Below are positions 1-5,614 of a DNA stretch of 22,767 nt, piece by piece. Each line of letters starts with the position of its first letter. The stretch's first letter is position 1. The notes below the pieces were generated by a model, which worked only from the letters and a program-made list of their open reading frames with translations, had not been told where the DNA came from and searched no databases. Made by a program: the position numbers and the translations under genes. This DNA comes from a virus, in the IMG/VR virus record IMGVR_UViG_3300006925_000166, positions 1-22,767 of that record, one strand, 5' to 3'.

Positions 1-711
1 ATCACCTATTACCATACCAAAATTAGAGAACCAATTGCCTGGCAACTTATAAACTGATTGCCAGGTTGATATAATAACTCTTTGTTTTACACCAAATTTT
101 TCGCGCCCTGAGTATATTCTATGACATGTTTCTTCATGTGACCAACTATCTTTGGCAGAATAATCACCGAAATCATTATACATTTGTTCTACCAAAGATG
201 TTGTAGGTACGATAAGTAATATTTGTCCATCACAGTGTTCTAAGAAGAATCGAATGGCTAAATATATAATTAAACTCTTTCCAGATGCTGTTGGAGATAG
301 TAATAACCTTTTTTCATCTGATAACGCGCACGAGAGTGCATCTAATTGATAATCCCTTGGGGTTATACCTACTCCATTCACGGAAAGCCCTAAATTCTTA
401 GTATAGGCCTCTAAAGCCCTTGTTTGTGTTAAATGTGCTATATCTAAAGCCCTTACCTCAGGGCTTTGTATTTTATACCCTCTTACATCACAAAATTCTT
501 TAAGATATTGTAAAAGTCCACAGTATAATGTCTTCTTTCGAGTATCAAATAATCTTATTTTACCGTCCCACATTCTATTACGATATGCTGGCATAAACTT
601 ATAGCCTGGAACAAAGAACTGGAAATGTTCTGATAGTTCCATTTCAATTGAAGGGTCGCATTCTATATTCAAGAAGACCTCATTCTTCTTTTTAACGGTT
701 ACAATATCCAT
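1..711 (-). CDS. uvsW: UvsW-like DNA/RNA helicase, N-terminal 237 residues (cut by window edge)
   Basis: Translation of the minus strand from the ATG at 711 stays open to the window edge and aligns along its length with T4 UvsW, the superfamily 2 helicase that unwinds R-loops and branched recombination intermediates and helps switch from origin- to recombination-dependent replication. An N-terminal accessory domain (about residues 1-112, with an MWDGKIRLFD segment like T4 NWDGRIRLLD) precedes the helicase core. Visible motifs are the Q motif TPRDYQLDA (117-125), Walker A SPTASGKS (139-146), motif Ia VPTTSLVEQM (168-177) and motif Ib ISTWQ (214-218). The sequence stops at VIGD, the first residue of the expected motif II DE box. 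The ATG overlaps the uvsY stop in TAATG, so translation is probably coupled. The helicase C-lobe lies outside the window. Confidence 0.95.
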   Translation of the reverse strand, partial: MDIVTVKKKNEVFLNIECDPSIEMELSEHFQFFVPGYKFMPAYRNRMWDGKIRLFDTRKKTLYCGLLQYLKEFCDVRGYKIQSPEVRALDIAHLTQTRALEAYTKNLGLSVNGVGITPRDYQLDALSCALSDEKRLLLSPTASGKSLIIYLAIRFFLEHCDGQILLIVPTTSLVEQMYNDFGDYSAKDSWSHEETCHRIYSGREKFGVKQRVIISTWQSVYKLPGNWFSNFGMVIGD

Positions 712-1157
712 TAGATTCCGCTGGTGAATTTCCTCCACTCAATCATATTCTTTATATTTTGATGTCTCCACTTTACATTCTCAAGTATTTCTTTTAATGT
801 AGAACAAAGCTCTTCTAGATATTGTATCTTTGCTTGATGTTCTTGAATAACTGAGTCTGAATCATAATAATAATCCATATCACCTTTTAGTACAGTTAAA
901 CCATTTAGTGGGTCATAGTCCCAGCCTTTTTCATCTATCTGTTCTTTAGACATTTTACCGTTATAATGTAACCATTTGTCTTTAAGAACGACTTTAAAAT
1001 CAAGCTCGGCCTTTTTGAGTTTCATTCGATTTACAGAAAGTAATTCGAGATATTTTCCGTGGAGCTTAGCTGAATCTCTTGATGATTCATCTAGATTCAT
1101 TTCATCTATAATTGAATCTTTCTTCCACATTTCTAGTATTGATTGCAAATTATTCAT
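711..1157 (-). CDS. uvsY: UvsY recombination mediator
   Basis: The 148-residue product matches T4 UvsY (137 residues), which loads the UvsX recombinase onto gp32-coated single-stranded DNA. The N-terminal region SILEMWKKDSIIDEMNL aligns with the T4 start region containing KKDVFIDSTKL, and the basic stretch around residues 45-60 (RMKLKKAELDFKVVLKDKW) matches the T4 lysine-rich segment. The C-terminal half looks helical, as expected for a hexamer-forming protein. It sits directly upstream of uvsW and overlaps it by one base, so the pair forms a recombination operon. The chosen start at 1157 agrees with the family N-terminus but has no Shine-Dalgarno sequence. A TGnTATAAT promoter sits right before it, at a distance that would make the message leaderless. 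Confidence 0.93.
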   Translation of the reverse strand: MNNLQSILEMWKKDSIIDEMNLDESSRDSAKLHGKYLELLSVNRMKLKKAELDFKVVLKDKWLHYNGKMSKEQIDEKGWDYDPLNGLTVLKGDMDYYYDSDSVIQEHQAKIQYLEELCSTLKEILENVKWRHQNIKNMIEWRKFTSGI

Positions 1158-1163
1158 AATATT

Positions 1164-1197
1164 ATTATACCATATTTTTAGTGATTTGTACAGGTGT
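1164..1197 (-). promoter_or_regulatory. sigma70-like extended -10 promoter of uvsY-uvsW
   Basis: On the minus strand TGGTATAAT (-10 hexamer at 1164-1169, TG at 1171-1172) is a perfect extended -10. A 4-of-6 -35 match, TGTACA, lies 17 bases upstream. No late TATAAATA box is present in this gap. Standard spacing puts the transcription start at about 1157, the A of the uvsY ATG. This fits non-late expression of the recombination genes, but the -35 match is weak. Confidence 0.55.
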
Positions 1198-1199
1198 TT

Positions 1200-1670
1200 T
1201 TATACAAATTCAAAGTTAGTGTATTGAAAGCTAATATCCATTTGTGCAAATTCGATACTATCTGCTTGTGCATCAAATTCTATTGGACTCATACTTACTG
1301 GAAATACACCATTAAATTTTACTTCTTTAGCAACATTATTATGTGATGTTAATATCAACAATGTTGCATCTACCTTTTGGTCTTCTGCATTATTTGTTTG
1401 TATTAAATTATGCATCCAATTAAATGTTTCAATATAATTATCTAAATTTTCTGTTATATTGATACGTAATGATAAGTCTTCAAATGTAAGCCTATCACCT
1501 GTAAAAGATAAATTTACTCCACGATATGGAGTATCAACAGCAACTAAATTTAGTCCAGGCAATGTAGCACCAACAGCAAAATATTCTAAATTGCCATAAT
1601 TGTTACTATTAATTTTAAACTGAAATCCTACTGGACTTAAGAAATTTTTATTTGAAGTTACTGTTCCCAT
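1200..1670 (-). CDS. Tail-tube-fold protein, paralogue of gp19
   Basis: This 156-residue protein resembles the tail-tube family (Phage_T4_gp19 type). It can be lined up with the gp19 of this same window: TPYRGVNLSFTGDRLTFEDL here against LFRGRTLQIAGDRTFDPW there. Near the C-terminus, VKFNGVFPVSMSPIEFD matches YDFRGLFPTNISEIEVS, and both end in an aromatic beta strand. In T4 several proteins build on this fold or join the tube (gp19 tube, gp48 and gp54 initiators, gp3 terminator). The position between gp23 and uvsY is where marine T4-like phages carry a tail gene that may be annotated gp3, so tube terminator or initiator is the likely role. I cannot separate these by eye. It has its own late promoter but no Shine-Dalgarno sequence. 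Confidence 0.78.
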   Translation of the reverse strand: MGTVTSNKNFLSPVGFQFKINSNNYGNLEYFAVGATLPGLNLVAVDTPYRGVNLSFTGDRLTFEDLSLRINITENLDNYIETFNWMHNLIQTNNAEDQKVDATLLILTSHNNVAKEVKFNGVFPVSMSPIEFDAQADSIEFAQMDISFQYTNFEFV

Positions 1671-1675
1671 ATATC

Positions 1676-1683
1676 TATTTATA
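1676..1683 (-). promoter_or_regulatory. Late promoter TATAAATA abutting a start codon
   Basis: An exact T4 gp55-type late box, TATAAATA, is followed by GATAT and then the ATG of the tail-tube-like gene. If the box spans -13 to -6 as in T4, the transcript begins on the A of the ATG and the message is leaderless. Confidence 0.75.
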
Positions 1684-1691
1684 AAAGTTGT

Positions 1692-1708
1692 GGGGCCAGT
1701 TAGACCCC
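1692..1708 (-). terminator. GC-rich hairpin after the 71-residue gene
   Basis: The minus-strand transcript can form a six-pair stem, GGGGUC with GGCCCC (one G-U pair), around a UAACU loop, seven bases after the stop of the 71-residue gene. A short T run, CTTTTAT, follows. It may be a weak terminator or a 3' end-stabilising hairpin. The next late promoter begins within the T-rich tail. Confidence 0.5.
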
Positions 1709-1715
1709 GTTATGT

Positions 1716-1931
1716 TTACTTTTCAGTTACAAACTCATTAAGCTGTCTTGCTGTTCTAATAACTTCTTCACCGGTGATTTCTCTTAAAGGTAAAGGTTTT
1801 TTATCATTTGGAAAACTATCGTTATGAGCATAGATAGCATCTACCTCTCTTTGATAATTATCTGTTAGTAAGCCTTGTGCTTGACATAGTAAGTCGGCTC
1901 TAATTTCGAACCCTGATTTTGTATTTGACAT
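1716..1931 (-). CDS. Conserved hypothetical small protein downstream of gp23
   Basis: The 71-residue product begins MSNTKSGFEIRADLLCQAQG and has no membrane segment or signal peptide. It is predicted to be mostly helical: an amphipathic stretch containing QREVDAIYAH, a proline/lysine linker (NDKKPLPL), and a second helix, TGEEVIRTARQLNEFV. I believe similar small proteins occur near gp23 in marine T4-like phages, but no function is known to me. Its control is distinctive. The gp23 terminator isolates it, and it has an exact late promoter, a 41-base leader and the strongest ribosome-binding site in the window (AGGAGG, spaced 7 bases from the ATG). A hairpin ends the unit. This pattern suggests strong, separate late expression, so a virion or capsid-associated role is plausible but unproven. 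Confidence 0.85.
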   Translation of the reverse strand: MSNTKSGFEIRADLLCQAQGLLTDNYQREVDAIYAHNDSFPNDKKPLPLREITGEEVIRTARQLNEFVTEK

Positions 1932-1952
1932 AATATCCTCCTGTGTGTGTGT

Positions 1953-1972
1953 ATGTCTATCCTTTATTGGAT
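1953..1972 (-). promoter_or_regulatory. Leader of the 71-residue gene with small hairpin
   Basis: The predicted late transcript starting near 1972 can form a five-pair stem, UAUCC/GGAUA, around AAUAAA near its 5' end. A CA-repeat tract and AGGAGG then lead into the ATG. A 5' hairpin like this could protect the message. Confidence 0.35.
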
Positions 1973-1977
1973 ATTAT

Positions 1978-1985
1978 TATTTATA
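1978..1985 (-). promoter_or_regulatory. Late promoter TATAAATA for the 71-residue gene
   Basis: An exact TATAAATA on the minus strand lies between the gp23 terminator and the small ORF, giving a predicted leader of about 41 bases. Confidence 0.82.
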
Positions 1986-1990
1986 CACAT

Positions 1991-2018
1991 AAAAAAAGGG
2001 ACTCCGAAAAGTCCCTTT
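1991..2018 (-). terminator. Intrinsic terminator after gp23
   Basis: On the minus strand a perfect nine-base stem, AAAGGGACT with AGTCCCTTT (2010-2018 and 1995-2003), encloses the loop TTTCGG and is followed by a seven-base T run at 1991-1997. It begins 27 bases after the gp23 stop. This is the clearest terminator in the window and should end the abundant capsid transcript. Confidence 0.93.
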
Positions 2019-2045
2019 AAAGAATTAGATTTAACTAACTACGGT

Positions 2046-3371
2046 TTACACCATAATGTCGTCAACTCTGAAGATTCTAAAGTACTGATTAGCTCTGTCT
2101 GTGCCAGTGCCGTCAGCAGCTACGAATGGATTTGCAACCATGCCGTATCTTGTTTTGAATCCCATTCTTGGTTGGAAGTCATTCTCACCAACTGCTTTAA
2201 CCATTGTTAATGGTACGTAAGGACAGTAGAACATACCTGCGTCATACGGGTTAGTTCCTCTATAACCTACACATACAAAATCAACAGTAGCATATGGGTC
2301 GATGTAGACTTTAACTCTTCCGTTAAGAACACCAGCAAAAGTATTACCTGTGTCATCAACATTTAAGTTAGTTGCTAGAGCAGGAGTATAATCCAACATT
2401 CCAGCAGCTGCTAAAGCTGAAGCAACGTCTGAAGAACAGATAATAAAGTTACCTTTTCCTCTTCTTGTTTCTTTAGCAATAACATTACATTCTCTTTCGA
2501 TTTGCATGATTAGACCTTTAAATCTTTCAACCATCCATCTACCGTCTGAGTCTGTGTTTACATCAAATACACCACTTAGTGCAGTTGAAGTTTGAAGTGC
2601 GCCAATTTTAGCTTTGTTTAAAATTGTTCTTACAACTTCTCTGTTAATTTCAGCAAGAATTTCTGCTGATAGGATGTTAGCAAGTTCGCCTTCAGCGTCC
2701 AATCCATGAACTGCTTTAAGGTCTTGTGCTAATTCCATTGTGTACTCAGCTTTTAGAGCTCTTGACTTAGCTGTAACAGTTGATTTTTCGATTGAGAAAG
2801 CCATCTCACCGAATGCACCATCACCACTTTCGCCAACTCCAAGTCTTTCTGCAGCTGAAGTAGCTAAACCAGAACCGAATGTTGACACAGTGTCAGCTTC
2901 GTCTGCAATAGTACCATCACTGTCGCCGTCAGCAACGCCACCTAAACCTGTTGGTTCAGCTTGATGCGTACCTGTTCCGGAGAAGTCAGTATCAGCTTCA
3001 TTAAATAAAGCCTCTGTTCCACCCTGAGTTGAGTATTTTGATTTCATTGCAAAGATAAGACCAGTAGGTCCACTCATTGGCTGAACGCCAGCGATATCAT
3101 AAGCAATTAAGTTAGGCATAGCTCTACGAACTAAAGAGATTAATACTGGGTCAAATGAACCAATACTTCCACCACCAATATTATTGGCAGCTGCAGCTTC
3201 AGAAATATAATTTCCTTGTGCTTGAGCTCTTTCTTCTTGTAGGGCAACCTCTTGGTTTTCTAACAATCTAGCTGTAACAGCTTTCTTGTAGTTGTCTTGG
3301 ATAGCTGGAGCTGATTCGTGTTCTAGAACCGGTCCCCATTTTTCCATTAAGTTTTTATCTGCGTTAAACAT
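2046..3371 (-). CDS. 23: Major capsid protein gp23
   Basis: The 441-residue protein matches T4 gp23 (521 residues), the HK97-fold hexamer subunit of the head. The diagnostic stretch VRRAMPNLIAYDIAGVQPMSGPTGLIFAM (about residues 82-110) corresponds to the T4 VRRAIPNLIAFDICGVQPM region. Near the C-terminus, MFYCPYVPLTM and a GFKTRYGMVANPF segment are also typical. The N-terminal 58 residues form a removable delta domain. YISE-A at residues 55-59 fits the gp21 protease rule (I/L-x-E) and lies where T4 gp23 is cut after residue 65, so the mature protein should be about 383 residues. It follows gp22 after 18 bases, has AGGGG before the ATG, and is closed by a strong terminator. No gp24 vertex gene follows within the window. 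Confidence 0.97.
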   Translation of the reverse strand: MFNADKNLMEKWGPVLEHESAPAIQDNYKKAVTARLLENQEVALQEERAQAQGNYISEAAAANNIGGGSIGSFDPVLISLVRRAMPNLIAYDIAGVQPMSGPTGLIFAMKSKYSTQGGTEALFNEADTDFSGTGTHQAEPTGLGGVADGDSDGTIADEADTVSTFGSGLATSAAERLGVGESGDGAFGEMAFSIEKSTVTAKSRALKAEYTMELAQDLKAVHGLDAEGELANILSAEILAEINREVVRTILNKAKIGALQTSTALSGVFDVNTDSDGRWMVERFKGLIMQIERECNVIAKETRRGKGNFIICSSDVASALAAAGMLDYTPALATNLNVDDTGNTFAGVLNGRVKVYIDPYATVDFVCVGYRGTNPYDAGMFYCPYVPLTMVKAVGENDFQPRMGFKTRYGMVANPFVAADGTGTDRANQYFRIFRVDDIMV

Positions 3372-3386
3372 TTTTATGTTTTCCCC

Positions 3387-3394
3387 TATTTATT
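3387..3394 (-). promoter_or_regulatory. Probable late promoter AATAAATA before gp23
   Basis: AATAAATA on the minus strand fits the relaxed NATAAATA late motif and overlaps the TAA stop of gp22. It would give the capsid gene its own transcript, as in T4. The predicted start near 3381 leaves a leader of only about ten bases, without the AGGGGA site, so a slightly different start or reliance on read-through mRNA is possible. Confidence 0.5.
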
Positions 3395-4496
3395 TAGTGA
3401 AATTAGTTATAGCTTGTGAGTATTTAGCCATAGTATCAGAAACGTCAACGTCAACAGTTCCTTCTCCTAATAAGCTATCTACCTCATCCACTGATTCAAC
3501 TGAATCATTTTGGAAGTAAGATTCTTTAACAGTTTTTACTTTCATTTCGAAAGATTCTTTGTTATCGAATTCTATATCTTCTACTAATGATGCTAGTTTC
3601 TCAGCTTCAGTTTCTGCAAGCCCTGAAGATTGTTCTCTTACTACTTCATTCTTTTCAAATTTTTGAATTGAATTATGTAATTTGATATTATCTTCTGTGG
3701 TTTTATTTAAAGTATCTTCTAGTTCAGTAACTTGTTCGTTGAGTTCGTCAACTAAGTCATCCTTACCTTCAGGTACTTCTATGTAGTGTTCTGTGAACAC
3801 TGATTGAAGTGAAGTCATAAAGTCTTCAGCAATTTCAGTCCTAAGACCGTTAGTAACTGCTAATTCGTTATCTGACATCCATCCTTCGACTACATAGTTA
3901 AGATATGAATCTACCTTTTCTACTAGTGAAGATTGAAGTTCAGTTACCTCTTCTTCTAAATTTTGAGCATATTCTGCTTCAAGCCTTTCAACTTCTTCGC
4001 TTAACTTACTTGTAAGTACAGCTTCGAATATTGCACCAGCTTTTCCACGGAATCCTTCAGACAATGTAGCCTCTTCTTTGATGATTGCGTTTAAGTCTTC
4101 ATCGAAATCAATTGCTTCAACCTTAGCTTTCGCTTTTGGTTCAGGCATTTTAGATACTTTGTTTTCAGCATCTTTAGATGTTTTCAATTCTGGCTCAACA
4201 CCGTCAACTTTGACTAATTGTGCGTAAAGTTTTTTTGCTTCAGTTGCGTTTGCTTTCTTAAGCATATCGACTGCAGCCTGAATGACGCCAGCTTTAGTTT
4301 TTGGAATTTCAACTTGAGGAGCTTCTTCTTTCACTTCCTCTTCGTCTTCATCTTCCATCTCTTTTACTTCTTCGTCATCATTTTTAGCTTCTTCAAGAGT
4401 TTCCTCGTCTAAAATTTCTTCATTTTCTACGAGCTCTTGCTCAGCTTCAACAGTCTCTACTACTTCTTCAGCGTTATTTAAAACGTCGTCTGACAT
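3390..4496 (-). CDS. 22: Prohead core scaffold gp22
   Basis: The 368-residue protein sits between gp21 and gp23 and has the composition of a gp22 scaffold: very acidic, low in aromatics and mostly helical. Residues 1-65 form a Glu/Asp-rich extension (runs such as EDEDEEEVKEE). Coiled-coil-like heptads follow around residues 170-285, including LVDELNEQVTELEDTLNKT. T4 gp22 (269 residues) is the major core protein, around which gp23 assembles, and gp21 then degrades it to small peptides. The extra length lies mainly in the acidic N-terminal part. Several I/L-x-E tripeptides are candidate gp21 cut sites. AGGAGA precedes the start at normal spacing. Identification rests on position and composition more than on residue matches. 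Confidence 0.9.
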   Translation of the reverse strand: MSDDVLNNAEEVVETVEAEQELVENEEILDEETLEEAKNDDEEVKEMEDEDEEEVKEEAPQVEIPKTKAGVIQAAVDMLKKANATEAKKLYAQLVKVDGVEPELKTSKDAENKVSKMPEPKAKAKVEAIDFDEDLNAIIKEEATLSEGFRGKAGAIFEAVLTSKLSEEVERLEAEYAQNLEEEVTELQSSLVEKVDSYLNYVVEGWMSDNELAVTNGLRTEIAEDFMTSLQSVFTEHYIEVPEGKDDLVDELNEQVTELEDTLNKTTEDNIKLHNSIQKFEKNEVVREQSSGLAETEAEKLASLVEDIEFDNKESFEMKVKTVKESYFQNDSVESVDEVDSLLGEGTVDVDVSDTMAKYSQAITNFTK

Positions 4497-4505
4497 AATA
4501 GTCTC

Positions 4506-5165
4506 CTATGATTTTAGATTTAATTTAGAGAGGAAATTTTTAAAAGCTCTTATTTCAGCTTCTCGTAAATTAGCACGAGGAGCGCTTTTAATTTCAGTCT
4601 CAATTTCTTCAATATCTCGTTGACGAATGAGTCCGTTGTCCCATACCCATTCAACACCTTCCATAACTCCATTTACGAATGCACTTGGAGCACTTGGGTC
4701 TTGAACAATATCTACAGTAGATAACATAAAGTCATCTCCCACATAACTGACTCCGTTCTTCTGAACGAGACTTCCCATACCACGACTTGAAACACCAAGC
4801 TTAACTCCGCCCTCGAGTAGTCCTTCGACTATTTTTCCCATAGGGGTTTTTAAGATTGATGCCTTTCCTACAACATCATTTCCCTGCCAATGGAGGTCTG
4901 TGATTTTGTGTGAAACTTTATCAAGATTTACTGTTGGTCCTTCTGGATGATTTAACTCTCCAACAGCTCTTCCTGTTTTAACTTGTTCGGTAATATACTT
5001 TTCTACGGCTTTCTCCATAGTTTTCTTTTCGTATATTCTACCATTTCTGTTCTTTTTATTCGATTGCATGAACACACCTTCGATATAATAGTCCTTAGAA
5101 CCATCTTTCTTTTGTTCACAAATCGTTTCTATATTTTGTTCTACGTATTCTGTAATTAATTTCAT
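4506..5165 (-). CDS. 21: Prohead core protease gp21
   Basis: The 219-residue product matches T4 gp21 (212 residues), the herpesvirus-assemblin-like serine protease that matures the prohead. The N-terminal part contains GVFMQSNKKNRNGRIYEK (about residues 30-48), typical of the family. The ELNHPEGP motif supplies the likely catalytic His73, and GVSSRGMG supplies the nucleophile Ser126 or Ser127. Downstream comes STVDIVQDPSAPSAFV, also conserved. The start follows directly after the stop of the gp68-like gene (TAA then ATG), with only a weak AGGT upstream, which suggests translational coupling. The enzyme should cut gp22, gp67, the gp68-like protein and the gp23 N-terminus after I/L-x-E and then itself. 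Confidence 0.96.
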   Translation of the reverse strand: MKLITEYVEQNIETICEQKKDGSKDYYIEGVFMQSNKKNRNGRIYEKKTMEKAVEKYITEQVKTGRAVGELNHPEGPTVNLDKVSHKITDLHWQGNDVVGKASILKTPMGKIVEGLLEGGVKLGVSSRGMGSLVQKNGVSYVGDDFMLSTVDIVQDPSAPSAFVNGVMEGVEWVWDNGLIRQRDIEEIETEIKSAPRANLREAEIRAFKNFLSKLNLKS

Positions 5166-5390
5166 TTAGATACCTAGTAATTTAAGCATATCATCTGCTG
5201 CCTTTTGTGCTTCTTTTTCGTTTTTATAGTCGTTATCTAATAACTCACTATCAACATACACTGCATATTTAGAACCTTTTTTAGAGATAACAATTTCTTT
5301 GTCTTTTTTCTTACCAGCTTTATAGGATTTGACTTCTTTTTCGCCACCTTTAAGCTTTACTTTCTCTCTTAATTCTACAAATGATAGCAC
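5166..5390 (-). CDS. Prohead core protein, gp68-like
   Basis: This 74-residue basic protein lies between gp67 and gp21, exactly where T4 encodes prohead core protein gp68. The sequence is lysine-rich (KAGKKKDKEIVISKKGSKYAVYVDSELLD), with a predicted small beta-sheet followed by a helix (EKEAQKAADDMLKLLGI). Its basic charge could pair with the acidic gp22 and gp67 in the scaffold core. The residue match to T4 gp68 is too weak for me to claim homology, so the name rests on position, size and context. It begins four bases after the gp67 stop and abuts gp21, which suggests one translationally coupled unit. Confidence 0.75.
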   Translation of the reverse strand: MLSFVELREKVKLKGGEKEVKSYKAGKKKDKEIVISKKGSKYAVYVDSELLDNDYKNEKEAQKAADDMLKLLGI

Positions 5391-5394
5391 GGAT

Positions 5395-5571
5395 TTATTC
5401 CTCTGTTAGTTTTTCTTCAGCTTTACGCTGAACCATTCCTGACGCAATTTCTATTTTCTTTGCATCAAGAGCTGCGGTCATTTTATCAGCCATAATAGTA
5501 TTAAACTGTTTACTAGCTGCTACGTTATTACCATCATTTAAGTTAGCTATCAATTCATTTACATCTGTCAT
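5395..5571 (-). CDS. 67: Prohead core protein gp67, short form
   Basis: A 58-codon gene starts at the ATG at 5571 behind AAGGAA and ends at TAA 5395-5397. It begins MTDVNELIANLNDGNNVAAS and continues with KQFNTIMADKM and LDAKKIEIASGMV. This follows the T4 gp67 pattern (short N-terminus, LI-A, N-V-A-K-F, then a K-IAIA helix). T4 gp67 (80 residues) is a core protein with a long Asp/Glu-rich C-terminal tail, whereas this protein stops after AEEKLTEE. Position between gp20 and the gp68-like gene supports the call. It has its own late promoter, 20 bases upstream of the ATG, with the Shine-Dalgarno site inside the predicted leader. Confidence 0.85.
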   Translation of the reverse strand: MTDVNELIANLNDGNNVAASKQFNTIMADKMTAALDAKKIEIASGMVQRKAEEKLTEE

Positions 5572-5591
5572 TTTTAATTCCTTTGTTTATA

Positions 5592-5599
5592 TATTTATA
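5592..5599 (-). promoter_or_regulatory. Late promoter TATAAATA for gp67-gp21 unit
   Basis: An exact TATAAATA lies in the 43-base gap between gp20 and gp67. The predicted start near 5586 gives a 15-base leader that includes AAGGAA. Confidence 0.82.
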
Positions 5600-5614
5600 A
5601 AAACTTATGTCCCA

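Noticed and set aside
5390-5614. Apparent noncoding gap between gp20 and the gp68-like gene
   Set aside because: It is not empty: it holds the 58-codon gp67 gene and its late promoter. No gene-free stretch over 300 bases remains in the window.
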